From NCBI GenBank assembly GCA_903925075.1, contig CAIYDQ010000128.1, positions 1 through 64,000 of the forward strand: 64,000 bases of DNA, written 5' to 3'. Numbering within the stretch: position 1 is the stretch's first letter; every line of letters starts with the position of its first letter. The stretch comes from an uncultured Geobacter sp. (GTDB lineage: Bacteria; Desulfobacterota; Desulfuromonadia; Geobacterales; Geobacteraceae). Shown here in pieces: positions 1-9,096 of the stretch. Position numbers and translations under genes: made by a program. The notes under the pieces are model-generated. The model saw only the letters and a program-made list of their open reading frames with translations. It was not told where the DNA came from and ran no database searches.

Positions 1-25
1 ACCAAACTACCAACAGCATAAATGT

Positions 26-363
26 AAATATGGCTCCTAATCCCGAAATATAAGTACCATCAGGGTCGAATCAAAAGAACTCTATATCACTATTATCACT
101 CTGGCCGACTCTCATTTGAATCAGCTATATCCCCATTTTTTCCTCTTGACGATATTGCTGGTAAAATTGGCCTGTGCTATCGTAACTGCCGGACCTTTAC
201 TTCCCGGCTTCAGCACCTTGTACGCGTACGTGTAACTGTAACAACCCGAAGTTATGGTAATCTCATCCCAAATTATTCAGATGGCCTTGTCGGCAGCCAG
301 CTAAAGTACCTCCGCTGGCTGCTGCACGATTGCAGCGACAGCAAGGAACCTGAGCGATTATAG
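26..363 (+). pseudogene. unrecognised open frame without a start codon
   Basis: This frame stays open for about 112 codons from the stop near position 23 to TAG at 361-363, but it contains no ATG, GTG or TTG that could serve as a start. The C-terminal part is rich in charged and aromatic residues. It may be the decayed 3' end of a gene, or chance. I do not recognise a family. The remainder of 1-484 is AT rich and shows nothing else I can support except the leader of the next gene. Confidence 0.2.
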
Positions 364-484
364 CGGCGAGAACCATAGACCTTGACTTTGTAAATAAATT
401 ACAATATGTTGGATCTCGTGATGGCTCAAATCTTGCTCGACGCGGGATATTTTTTCATTTACTGCTATACTGGCGAGGTTCAAT

Positions 485-1657
485 ATGCAACCCGGACCAC
501 TAGCAATATTGATTGTCGAAGACGACGCTGCCGCCCGTAGCAGTCTTTGCAACCAAATAGGTATGAGATATCCGGCACTTGCAGTTCATTCTGCCGATAA
601 CGGCCAATCCGGCTTAGAATGTTTCACGATGCACTCTCCGGATATCGTGATAACTGACATACAAATGCCGTTTATGGACGGCATCGGCATGGCAGCCGAG
701 ATAAAGTCGTTAAATCCTGAGGTTGCTATCATTGCGTTAACTTCTCATACGGATGTCGGATTCCTGCTGAGGTGCATCGAGATCGGCATCGATCACTATC
801 TGCTGAAGCCTACGATCTGTGAAAAACTCTATGCCGTCATCGACAAGAATATCAACGTGATATCTGCACTCTTTCATCGCAAGCAGATAGAGGTCGCTCT
901 CCTAAAGTCTCAAAAGGACCTGGAACTGGCCAATGAACTACTTGAGCAGCGCGTAAGCGAGCGCACGGCTGATCTCAAGGCAGCTCTCCTTGAGCAGGAA
1001 TCCTTCAGCTACTCTGTCTCCCATGACTTACGTGCCCCCTTGCGCCATATCAACAGCTTTAGCGCCATATTAAATGAGGAATTTGAGGAGCACCTCCCCG
1101 GTGAGGCTCGCAACTACCTGGACAGGATACGTACAGCATCAAACAAGATGGGGGCGCTGATAGATCACTTGCTGGAGCTATCTCAGGTTGGTAGATCTCA
1201 AATCAACCTGGAACCCCTCGACCTGAGCGAAGTGGCCACATCCATTCTGGACACCTTGAAGGAAGCCGAACCGAAGCGGTGCGTGGAGATTGTTATTGAG
1301 AATGGCATTACCGTTTTGGGCGATCCTTCCCTACTGAGGCAACTGTTCGAGAATCTGCTTGGCAATGCCTGGAAGTACACCTCCAATGCGTTGTCAGCCC
1401 GTATCGAATTCGGATGTACCGTGTTGGCGGGACAGCCTACATTCTTCGTTAAAGACGACGGTGCTGGTTTTGACATGGCGTATAAGGCTAATCTGTTCAA
1501 GACATTTCAACGGCTTCATGGCGCCGAATTTGAGGGGTGCGGCATAGGGCTCGCCACGGCGCAGCGGATCATACAGCGGCATGGAGGCCGCATCTGGGCT
1601 GAAGGAATGGTCGATCAAGGGGCAACGTTCTATTTCACTTTGCCGGTGTATTTTTAA
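485..1657 (+). CDS. response regulator receiver - histidine kinase hybrid
   Basis: Cytoplasmic two-component protein of 390 residues. Residues 8-125 form a receiver domain with the acidic pocket near the start (VEDDAA), phosphoacceptor Asp58 in TDIQMP and the conserved Lys in LLKP. A coiled coil (about 140-170) leads to a HisKA dimerisation domain with His180 in SVSHDLRAP, the form seen in bacteriophytochrome-type kinases, followed by a HATPase_c domain (N box LLGNAWKY, G1 DDGAGF, G2 GCGIGLATA). No membrane segment or sensor domain is present, so input presumably arrives by phosphotransfer or through the receiver. It lies 47 bases ahead of the CheB/CheR/kinase gene on the same strand and may be cotranscribed with it. 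The first ATG is used; no longer open frame with a better start was seen. The partner is unknown. Confidence 0.85.
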   Translation: MQPGPLAILIVEDDAAARSSLCNQIGMRYPALAVHSADNGQSGLECFTMHSPDIVITDIQMPFMDGIGMAAEIKSLNPEVAIIALTSHTDVGFLLRCIEIGIDHYLLKPTICEKLYAVIDKNINVISALFHRKQIEVALLKSQKDLELANELLEQRVSERTADLKAALLEQESFSYSVSHDLRAPLRHINSFSAILNEEFEEHLPGEARNYLDRIRTASNKMGALIDHLLELSQVGRSQINLEPLDLSEVATSILDTLKEAEPKRCVEIVIENGITVLGDPSLLRQLFENLLGNAWKYTSNALSARIEFGCTVLAGQPTFFVKDDGAGFDMAYKANLFKTFQRLHGAEFEGCGIGLATAQRIIQRHGGRIWAEGMVDQGATFYFTLPVYF

Positions 1658-1704
1658 AGAATAGCCATCACACGCCTGACCCATAAGCAGAATCGGAGGC
1701 CACA

Positions 1705-4700
1705 TTGTCACATTCGGAACAAGATAAACCAATATACGTCGTCGGAATCGGCGCATCAGCCGGCGGTCTGGTTGCACTGCAACTGTTTTTCGATCACATG
1801 CCGGCGGATAGCGATATGGCCTTCGTCATCATTCAGCACCTCTCTCCCGACTTCAAGAGCCAGATGGACGAGCTTTTGAGTCGCCATACCTCAATGCCGA
1901 TTATGAAAGTCTCAGATAACATCACCTTGCTGCCGAACACCATCTATCTGAACACCTCCATGACGCAGATGGAAGTTTCGGAAGGGAACCTGCTTCTGAC
2001 CCAGATTTCCCGAGGTCTGCATGTGGAGCGGCCTATCGACGTATTCTTCAAGTCTCTGTCCAACGAGATGGGAGCGCGGGCCATCGGGCTGATTCTGTCC
2101 GGTACCGGCAATGATGGCCCCGAGGGGGTCCGAGCCATTCATAGTGGCGGAGGGATAGTAGTCGCCCAAAGTCCGGTTACCGCTCAATTCTATGCAATGC
2201 CACAAAGCGCTATCGATACCGGAGTATGCGACTTTGTCCTCTCCCCCGATGCGATCCCGACCGTCCTCATGGAACAAACGCGACGCGACGCCCCCCCCCC
2301 CTCCTTTAAAAAAAAAGCCCATGCAAGGGCATCTCTTCTGCGTCAGCATCCCTCCCATGAATCGCCAGGAGAAGTCGAAGAATACCTGGAAATTTTCAAC
2401 CTGCTGCACCGCGAGTACAATCTGGACTTTGCCAAGTACAAGATAGGAACTGTCGGACGGCGTATCAGGCGGCGCATGGGTTACCTCCGCATAGAAATAG
2501 TGTCGGAATACGCAAAAATACTCGTCTCGGATCAGACTGAACTTGAACACCTCTACCACGACCTGCTGATCGGCGTGACAGAGTTCTTTCGAGACGAGAA
2601 GGCATTCCAATATCTTGAATCGACCATTATCCCCGAGATCTTTGCCGCTCTGCCAGCTGATCAAGATCTGCGTGCCTGGTCAGCCGGTTGTGCCACCGGA
2701 GAGGAGGCATACTCCCTGGCAATACTATTGGCGGAGAGGGCTTGCGAGCTAAATTTTACCGGCAAGATAGTCGTATTCGCAACCGATGTGCACAAGCGCT
2801 CGCTGGACCTTGCCGCCCAAGGGGTTTTTACCGGTGAGCGTCTGGCAAAGGTCAATCCCGAACGTTTGGAGCGTTTTTTTGTCGAGGTTGACAGAAATCT
2901 ATTCAAGGTGAAAAGCGATTTGCGCCAGCGGTTAACCTTCGCTCACCACGATCTGACCCGAGACATACCATTCTCCAAGCTCGATTTGATTTGCTGTCGC
3001 AATCTGCTGATTTACCTACAGCCCGAGACACAGAAAAAGGTGCTGTCCTTATTCCATTTTGCCCTGAATATGAATGGAATCCTGTTTCTCGGTAAAAGCG
3101 AGGGTGTAGGCTCTCTTGCAAGCGAGTTTGAGGTACTCTCTTCCAATAATAAAATATTTCGCAAGATCCGGGATCGGAAATTGACGGTGGAACTCGACCC
3201 CCACCGCAATGGGACTGCACTGATCATCCCACGCACAGGCGTTCAACCTGCGCTGTCGCGACCAGCCAGCCTGGACCGGCGGGTACTTTACGACTACGAC
3301 AGAATACTCGAAAGGCGTATCCCCCCCGGTGTCCTGATCGATGAGGACTTCCATATCATTCACTTTTTCGGCGACGTGGTTTCTTTTCTGAATATTAAAG
3401 GACGCATCGAAAATGACATAATCAGCATGACTGACGGAAACCTTCACATTGCACTTAGTATCTTGCTGCAAAAGGTGAAAAAAGCGGGGCACTGCAATGT
3501 TACACGTAATGTCCGCATAAAAATGGCAGAGGAAGAGTATTCGGTTGACGTGACGGTTGACCCAATCTCCTATGAAAAGACCAACTCGCTTCACTATCAT
3601 ATTTATTTCGAGATCATGCAGAAAGAACAGGGTCCTCGCCCAGAGACGCCCGCTGAAACGGACATTAACTCTTTCGAGCCCAGCATTTACTGCCGCCAGC
3701 ACCTCTCAGACCTAGAGCTTGAGTTGCAAAATACCAGGGCAGACCTACTCGCCACTCAGGAGAACCTGCAAGCGACTGCCGAGGCATTGAACTCAACCAA
3801 CGAAGAACTTCAGGCGGCTAACGAAGAACTTCAGTCAACCAACGAGGAATTAAACAGCGCCAACGAAGAATTGCATAGCACTAACGAGGAACTCTACTCA
3901 GTCAATATGGAATTTGAACGCAGCAACATCGGGCTAAAACAGCTCAATGTCGATCTTGTCAATGTGCTGAGCAGCATCGACAGCGGCATCATCTTCCTCG
4001 ATAAAGAGATGAACATCCGCAAGTTCAACCCTGCCAGCTCGGAGCTATTCCAATTGCTGCCCCAGGATGTCGGCCGCCCTATCAATCACATTGCCTATCG
4101 GCTTGACGATCAAAGCGTGCTTATTGCCGACATTCAGAGTGTGCTGAGTGACGGCATCGTTATCGAAAAAGAGGTGACCACCAGAGAGGGGGTTTGGCTC
4201 CTTAGCCGGATCATGCCTTTCAGGTCCGAAGAAGGCCCCAAGGAGGGGGTAGTCATTACCTTCAGCAATATTTCCAGGGTAAAGGAAGCCGAATTAAAAG
4301 TCGGCAGGCTCAACGAAGAGTTGGGAGAACGCGTTGAGGTACAGGAACAGACGTATCGGAAGTTGGAGAAGGAAACCGGTGAATGTATCAGGAGCATGGA
4401 AGCACTCCGACAGAATGACCAGCTGATGATCCAGCAAAGCCGCATGGCCGCAATGGGGGAAATGCTCGGTAACATTGCGCATCAATGGCGTCAGCCCCTG
4501 AACGTCCTGGGGCTCCATGTTCAGGAGCTGCTCTTGAATTCTAAGCATGGCAAGCTTACCGAGGAGGTGCTGGACAATGGAGTAACCAAGTCGATGGAAA
4601 TCATCAAGCACATGTCGAAGACCATCGACGATTTCCGGGACTTCCTGGCCCCGGAAAAGGAAAAGAAACCGTTCCAGGTGGACCAAGTCATCAAGAAAAC

Positions 4701-5109
4701 AGTTTCCCTCATCGAGTGCAGTCTCAAGGAACGCAAAATAAGCATCGATATCAGTACCACCGGGGAGCCGCAGATCAACGGCTATTCCAACGAATACGGT
4801 CAGGTGATACTAAACATCCTGATGAATGCGATGGGTGTTTTAGTGGAAACTGAAAAACGCGACGGTCGGATAACGGTGCGCTCACTGACGGAGAACGGCA
4901 GGGCAGTTGTGACCATCACCGATAATGGAGGCGGTATCAAAGAGGAAATCATCGACAAGATATTCGACGCCTACTTTACCACCAAGCCATTGGGTAAAGG
5001 CACCGGTGTAGGATTATTCATGTCGAGTGCAATAATCGAGAAAAGCATGGGAGGCCGTCTTACAGTGCGCAATGTCGAAGACGGTGCGGAGTTTAGGATT
5101 GAGGTCTAA
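1705..5109 (+). CDS. CheB methylesterase - CheR methyltransferase - PAS - histidine kinase fusion
   Basis: A 1134-residue cytoplasmic fusion. Residues about 10-190 are a CheB esterase with the catalytic Ser in GASAGG, His in IIQHLSP and Asp in GTGNDG. About 225-490 is CheR, with an SAM-binding stretch (SAGCATGEEAYSLA) and CRNLLIY. A heptad coiled coil of repeated NEEL units (about 690-735) precedes a PAS domain (about 745-860). The C terminus is a histidine kinase with His near 926 in IAHQWRQPLN and ATP-binding boxes NILMNA, DNGGGI and GKGTGVGLFMS. The start is TTG, chosen because GGAGG lies six bases upstream and the frame has no ATG before the CheB core. The linker between CheB and CheR contains C11 and A9 homopolymers. 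The following receiver gene begins one base after the stop, so the two are probably translationally linked. Such CheB/CheR-PAS-kinase proteins are known, but their substrates are mostly uncharacterised. Confidence 0.9.
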   Translation: MSHSEQDKPIYVVGIGASAGGLVALQLFFDHMPADSDMAFVIIQHLSPDFKSQMDELLSRHTSMPIMKVSDNITLLPNTIYLNTSMTQMEVSEGNLLLTQISRGLHVERPIDVFFKSLSNEMGARAIGLILSGTGNDGPEGVRAIHSGGGIVVAQSPVTAQFYAMPQSAIDTGVCDFVLSPDAIPTVLMEQTRRDAPPPSFKKKAHARASLLRQHPSHESPGEVEEYLEIFNLLHREYNLDFAKYKIGTVGRRIRRRMGYLRIEIVSEYAKILVSDQTELEHLYHDLLIGVTEFFRDEKAFQYLESTIIPEIFAALPADQDLRAWSAGCATGEEAYSLAILLAERACELNFTGKIVVFATDVHKRSLDLAAQGVFTGERLAKVNPERLERFFVEVDRNLFKVKSDLRQRLTFAHHDLTRDIPFSKLDLICCRNLLIYLQPETQKKVLSLFHFALNMNGILFLGKSEGVGSLASEFEVLSSNNKIFRKIRDRKLTVELDPHRNGTALIIPRTGVQPALSRPASLDRRVLYDYDRILERRIPPGVLIDEDFHIIHFFGDVVSFLNIKGRIENDIISMTDGNLHIALSILLQKVKKAGHCNVTRNVRIKMAEEEYSVDVTVDPISYEKTNSLHYHIYFEIMQKEQGPRPETPAETDINSFEPSIYCRQHLSDLELELQNTRADLLATQENLQATAEALNSTNEELQAANEELQSTNEELNSANEELHSTNEELYSVNMEFERSNIGLKQLNVDLVNVLSSIDSGIIFLDKEMNIRKFNPASSELFQLLPQDVGRPINHIAYRLDDQSVLIADIQSVLSDGIVIEKEVTTREGVWLLSRIMPFRSEEGPKEGVVITFSNISRVKEAELKVGRLNEELGERVEVQEQTYRKLEKETGECIRSMEALRQNDQLMIQQSRMAAMGEMLGNIAHQWRQPLNVLGLHVQELLLNSKHGKLTEEVLDNGVTKSMEIIKHMSKTIDDFRDFLAPEKEKKPFQVDQVIKKTVSLIECSLKERKISIDISTTGEPQINGYSNEYGQVILNILMNAMGVLVETEKRDGRITVRSLTENGRAVVTITDNGGGIKEEIIDKIFDAYFTTKPLGKGTGVGLFMSSAIIEKSMGGRLTVRNVEDGAEFRIEV

Positions 5110-5110
5110 A

Positions 5111-5509
5111 ATGGTATCCACTCAGTCACTCCCCTCACGTTCGCTACTGTTCGTTGAAGATGACAAAGCTGCCTGCGATATAATAGCTCGCGTGAGTGCC
5201 ATTGAGTTCCCGGATTACAAAATACTCGCTGCGGAAAATGGCGTAATGGGGGTGACACTCTACAAAGAGTTCACCCCGGACATCGTTGTCACAGATATCA
5301 ACATGCCGGTAATGGACGGCATTGAAATGGCTCGCGCAATCCGTGCAATAAATGCCAAGGCAACATTCATCGTACTCACCGCATATGGCGACAAAAAATA
5401 CCTTGATAAATTCAAGGAAATCGGATATTGCGCCTATCTGCTAAAGCCGATTATTTTTAACGATCTGTTCGCGGCGATTGAAGCGTGTATTGCAGGGATT
5501 AAGGTGTAA
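5111..5509 (+). CDS. single-domain response regulator (CheY-like)
   Basis: A 132-residue receiver with no output domain. The acidic pair is in FVEDDKA, the phosphoacceptor is Asp62 in TDINMPVMDG, followed by the conserved Thr (VLTAYG) and Lys (LLKPI). The ATG at 5111 directly follows the stop of the preceding kinase (TAA, one A, ATG), so translational coupling is likely and the kinase is the natural phosphodonor. A longer frame reaching back to 5072 would overlap the kinase gene and is rejected. It may relay phosphate to another protein or act by protein-protein contact. Confidence 0.85.
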   Translation: MVSTQSLPSRSLLFVEDDKAACDIIARVSAIEFPDYKILAAENGVMGVTLYKEFTPDIVVTDINMPVMDGIEMARAIRAINAKATFIVLTAYGDKKYLDKFKEIGYCAYLLKPIIFNDLFAAIEACIAGIKV

Positions 5510-5541
5510 AACGAAAGAACGGCAGGGCAGTTGTTTCGTAG

Positions 5542-5970
5542 TCATCGGCCATCGAGTACGGAAATAACCGGGGCGAGAGGAATGTGGGCATGGCGAATTT
5601 CCGCACATGAATCCCATTTACTTCTACGTATTAGTGCTTTCATCCTGGCCATAAGTACATGAATTTCAAATGGCTTAGTCACACAGTCGTTTGCACCGGA
5701 ATCAAGCGATATGACAACAGCTTTGACAAAATCCTCAGCAGTCAACATCAGGACCGGGGTCATGACTTTCAGTTCGCGCAGTTCCTTTAATACGCTCAGA
5801 CCGTCTTTCTTAGGAAGCGCCCAGTCTATTACGATCAGGTCGAACCGCCTTTCCTGTGCGATCTTCAGCCCTACTTCGCCATCCGCTGCATAGCGCACAA
5901 GGACCTCTTCGAGTTCACAGCTAATAGCGTCGGCAACCTGCTTGTCATTATCCATCACTAAAATTTTCAC
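5542..5970 (-). CDS. truncated OmpR-family response regulator, receiver only
   Basis: A 142-residue protein in which residues 1-118 match the OmpR/PhoB receiver: Asp49 in VIDWALPKKDG, Thr in MLTAED, Lys in VTKPF and the exit helix ending in LIRRSK. In the OmpR family LIRR is followed by a linker and a winged-helix DNA-binding domain of about 95 residues. Here only about 24 unrelated residues follow before the stop. It is therefore either a natural single-domain regulator or a truncated gene. It faces away from 6230 and is convergent with the receiver ending at 5509. Confidence 0.7.
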   Translation of the reverse strand: MKILVMDNDKQVADAISCELEEVLVRYAADGEVGLKIAQERRFDLIVIDWALPKKDGLSVLKELRELKVMTPVLMLTAEDFVKAVVISLDSGANDCVTKPFEIHVLMARMKALIRRSKWDSCAEIRHAHIPLAPVISVLDGR

Positions 5971-6135
5971 TTCGCCCCCAAGTTGACATCAGTTAGGTTT
6001 ATTTAATTGGTGCGAGTTTACATTTTTCGTGAGTATTGTCAATAAAATTCAACCGGTTCTAAGCCTGTGAGTGATCGGCTAAACTGTTCCAGCTCGGGCC
6101 GCATAACTCGCCTGGGTATTTTTCGGTTTTCATGG

Positions 6136-6164
6136 TTGACCACTACTATGTTAGGGCGTAACCT
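6136..6164 (+). promoter_or_regulatory. putative sigma-70 promoter for the 6230 receiver
   Basis: TTGACC (6136-6141) and TAACCT (6159-6164) are separated by 17 bases, about 65 bases ahead of the ATG at 6230. The fit is moderate and made by eye only. Confidence 0.3.
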
Positions 6165-6229
6165 CTCAGTTGCGTATAAAAGGGGCAAATAGTTACAAAT
6201 GTTCGTATGGGCGTAAAGGAGAGTTTACC

Positions 6230-6640
6230 ATGTCCGTGAACCCTAAGATTTCGTTATTGCTAGTTGAAGCAGATCAGATAGCTATTGAAACTTGTAACAG
6301 AATCATTGTGATGCAGTTTCCAGAGTTGCTAGTTCATACTGCTATAGATGCAGATGAAGCTATTTTATTATTCAAACAACATAAGTATGACATTGTGATA
6401 AGTGATGTTTTTCTTCCAAATAAAAATGGGATACAGATAGCACGTGAAGTATGCGCTGAAAAGCCGGACACCCTTGTTTTGATCATTACCGGGGACCAGC
6501 CTCTTACTTGGCACATTATGGAGCCTTTTGCCAAGGAACTTTGCCTTCGACGTATCATCTGTAAGCCTCTTGATGTAAATGACCTCATTCAATCAATTAC
6601 AGAGGCTATTGCCGTCATAACTGTTAGAGGGCAAAGGTAG
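6230..6640 (+). CDS. single-domain response regulator
   Basis: A 136-residue receiver: acidic residues in LLVEADQ (one of the usual acidic pair is replaced by Ala), phosphoacceptor Asp59 in ISDVFLPNKNG, Thr in IITGDQ and Lys in ICKPLD. The start at 6230 is preceded by a good AAAGGAGA ribosome-binding site, which rules out the upstream in-frame ATG at 6170. The gene is AT rich compared with the region after 24 kb. It is followed after 50 bases by a membrane histidine kinase, which may be its partner. Confidence 0.8.
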   Translation: MSVNPKISLLLVEADQIAIETCNRIIVMQFPELLVHTAIDADEAILLFKQHKYDIVISDVFLPNKNGIQIAREVCAEKPDTLVLIITGDQPLTWHIMEPFAKELCLRRIICKPLDVNDLIQSITEAIAVITVRGQR

Positions 6641-6690
6641 CGATTGAGGATCACCTATTGGGTTAGCCGCTCACGTGGCAAAAGGTTGCC

Positions 6691-8103
6691 ATGAAAACTG
6701 CATTGAATAAGAATATAAAACGACCGAACCACTATGACGTGCTAAAAATCATAACTATTTATGCTATTTTTAGCTGTTTGTGGATTTATATGTCAGATAC
6801 GGCGTTAGGTCTTTTAATAACTGATCGAGCCACCATCATACATATTTCAGTTTATAAAGGCATTTTATTTGTCATTATCACCAGCATTCTTCTTTATCAA
6901 CTTGTCAGACGGTATATGCTCGAATCCGGTCAGTTGAAGGAGGTAATAAAAAAGAATGATCTGTTATTTAACCTTCTATATGAAGGCATGATGGACGCAT
7001 ACTGTAGTGTTGATATGACCGGAAAGATCTTGCAATACAATGAAGTATTTCGCAATATGCTCGGGTACGAAGCGGAAGAGCTGTTTTTCAAGACTTATCT
7101 TGATATTACACCAGTGAAATGGCATTCGATGGAGATCAAAATCATCGAGGAACAAGTCCTCGCGAGGGGGTATTCCGAAATATATGAAAAAGAGTACTGC
7201 AAAAAAAACGGCACGATCTTCCCCGTTGAACTGAGAACCCAGCTTATTCGTGACGACCAGGGAAACCCCTATGTAATGTGGGCGATCGTGCGGGATATCA
7301 CTGAGCGTAAACTGGCACAAGGCAGGCTTGCTAGAAAAAGACTAGAACTTGAGGAACTTAATCAATCCCTTGAGAAGCGTGTGGAACAAGCAATTCTTGA
7401 GCTTCGCCAGAGAGATCAGGTGCTGTATCAGCAAAATCGCCTGGCTGCTATGGGTGAGATGATCCATAATATAGCCCATCAATGGCGACAACCGCTGAAT
7501 ATGCTCGGACTCACCATACAGCAATTGCCGTTTTTATATGACAGGGATCATTTCAGTAAGGAGTTTCTCGACAAGACTGTCGGCGACGCCATGGTGTTGA
7601 TCCAACATATGTCCAAAACAATTGACGATTTTAGAAACTTTTTCAAACCGGACAAGGAAAAGGAAGAGTTTAAAGTCAGCCAAATAATCAGCAACACCAT
7701 CCAGCTTGTCAAAGCAAGCTTTGACAGCGATCAAATAGAAATCGTTATGGATTGCAGGGATGATCCTGTTGTACATGGATACCCAAATGAATACACCCAG
7801 GTAATCCTCAATATACTGAGCAATGCCAAGGATGCACTGATGACAAGGAAAAACGACAGTCCACAGGTCTGTATTACCGTGAGTGCGGAACAGGGCAGGT
7901 CTGTCGTAACTATCAGAGACAATGCCGGTGGCATTCCCGATGAGATACTTCCCAAGGTGTTTGATCCACATTTTTCCACAAAGGGACCACAAGGAACTGG
8001 AATTGGCCTCTTTATGGCTAAAAACATCATCGAGAGAAACATGAACGGAAGATTGAGCGTACGCAATAACGAGGTAGGGGCAGAATTCAGGATTGAGGTC
8101 TGA
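6691..8103 (+). CDS. membrane PAS sensor histidine kinase
   Basis: A 470-residue kinase. Two hydrophobic segments at about 19-40 and 52-72 anchor it, with little or no periplasmic domain between them. A PAS domain (about 95-210) with a PAC-like end (VRDITERK) is followed by a coiled coil and a HisKA-like domain with His263 in NIAHQWRQPLNML, then HATPase_c (NEYTQVILNILSNA, DNAGGI, GTGIGLFMAK). The kinase core is closely similar to that of the CheB/CheR fusion at 1705 (shared RLAAMGEM and HQWRQPLN stretches and the same C-terminal GAEFRIEV ending), which suggests the two are paralogues. A modest AAAGG ribosome-binding site precedes the ATG. Confidence 0.85.
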   Translation: MKTALNKNIKRPNHYDVLKIITIYAIFSCLWIYMSDTALGLLITDRATIIHISVYKGILFVIITSILLYQLVRRYMLESGQLKEVIKKNDLLFNLLYEGMMDAYCSVDMTGKILQYNEVFRNMLGYEAEELFFKTYLDITPVKWHSMEIKIIEEQVLARGYSEIYEKEYCKKNGTIFPVELRTQLIRDDQGNPYVMWAIVRDITERKLAQGRLARKRLELEELNQSLEKRVEQAILELRQRDQVLYQQNRLAAMGEMIHNIAHQWRQPLNMLGLTIQQLPFLYDRDHFSKEFLDKTVGDAMVLIQHMSKTIDDFRNFFKPDKEKEEFKVSQIISNTIQLVKASFDSDQIEIVMDCRDDPVVHGYPNEYTQVILNILSNAKDALMTRKNDSPQVCITVSAEQGRSVVTIRDNAGGIPDEILPKVFDPHFSTKGPQGTGIGLFMAKNIIERNMNGRLSVRNNEVGAEFRIEV

Positions 8104-8130
8104 GACGTTTCATGAGCCAGGGGGCGTAAA

Positions 8131-9096
8131 TTGCGTGAACGCGGGGAGTTGACAGCCAAGAACCGGCGACTGGAACACGAGGTCCGAGAACTCAAACGCA
8201 AGGAAGCTGGGCTGCGCAAACTGGCATCGGCTGTCGAGCACAGCCCGATTTCGGTGATGATCACCGATCCTACCGGTACAATCGAGTACGTCAATCCCAA
8301 GTTTTGCCAAGTGACGGGATACTCTCCAGAGGAGGTCATCGGCGAGAATCCGCGTTTCTTGAAAGGAGATGCCCAGCCCGAGCAGTTATATCGTGAAATG
8401 TGGGAGACCATTCTATCCAAGCGGGAGTGGCATGGCGAATTCCACAACCGTAATAAGGACGGTGGCCTAGTATGGGAGCTTGCTTCAATCTCGCCCGTAT
8501 GCGACGAATCCGGGGTAATCACTCATTTTGTCGGCGTCAAGGAAGACATCAGCGAACTCAAGAGGCTACAGAAGGAATTGGGGCAGATGGCGCACTCCGA
8601 TGAGCTAACCGGTCTGCCCAACCGGACGCTTCTATTCGACCGGCTAGACCAAACCATGATTCAGGCACACCGCAACCACAGCCGGTTTGCCCTGCTTTAT
8701 GCCGACCTGGACGGCTTCAAAGCTGTTAATGACAGCCACGGTCACCAAGTCGGAGATGAGTTGTTGCAGGCGGTGGCTCGCCGGCTTACTTTCTGCGTTC
8801 GGGAGTCCAATACGGTGGCGCGCATAGGCGGGGACGAGTTCATTATTATCCTAAATGACCTCAATCACCTGGAAGGTCCTAGCGTCGTGGCGAGGAAGCT
8901 GCTGGAGGCTTTGACCGCGCCCTTTAGCCTCGGTAATGTTGTCTGCCGTATCGGAGTATCCATCGGTATCAGTATCTATCCCGATGATGCCGAGGATGCC
9001 CAAACGCTCATCTCTTGCGCGGACTTCGCCATGTATGAAGTGAAACGGACAAGCAAGAATGACTTTCGATACTGGTCCAAGCACGACAAGTCCTAA
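8131..9096 (+). CDS. PAS-GGDEF diguanylate cyclase
   Basis: A 321-residue cytoplasmic protein. An N-terminal coiled coil (1-30) is followed by a PAS/PAC domain (about 35-145; the stretch QVTGYSPEEVIGENPR is typical) and a GGDEF domain (about 155-315). The active-site signature is intact (RIGGDEF), so c-di-GMP synthesis is expected. The allosteric inhibition site RxxD, normally five residues before GGDEF, reads RESN here, so product feedback is probably weakened. No EAL domain is present. The TTG start follows an AGGGGGCG stretch, 27 bases after the kinase stop, so it is probably cotranscribed with the PAS kinase. Confidence 0.85.
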   Translation: MRERGELTAKNRRLEHEVRELKRKEAGLRKLASAVEHSPISVMITDPTGTIEYVNPKFCQVTGYSPEEVIGENPRFLKGDAQPEQLYREMWETILSKREWHGEFHNRNKDGGLVWELASISPVCDESGVITHFVGVKEDISELKRLQKELGQMAHSDELTGLPNRTLLFDRLDQTMIQAHRNHSRFALLYADLDGFKAVNDSHGHQVGDELLQAVARRLTFCVRESNTVARIGGDEFIIILNDLNHLEGPSVVARKLLEALTAPFSLGNVVCRIGVSIGISIYPDDAEDAQTLISCADFAMYEVKRTSKNDFRYWSKHDKS

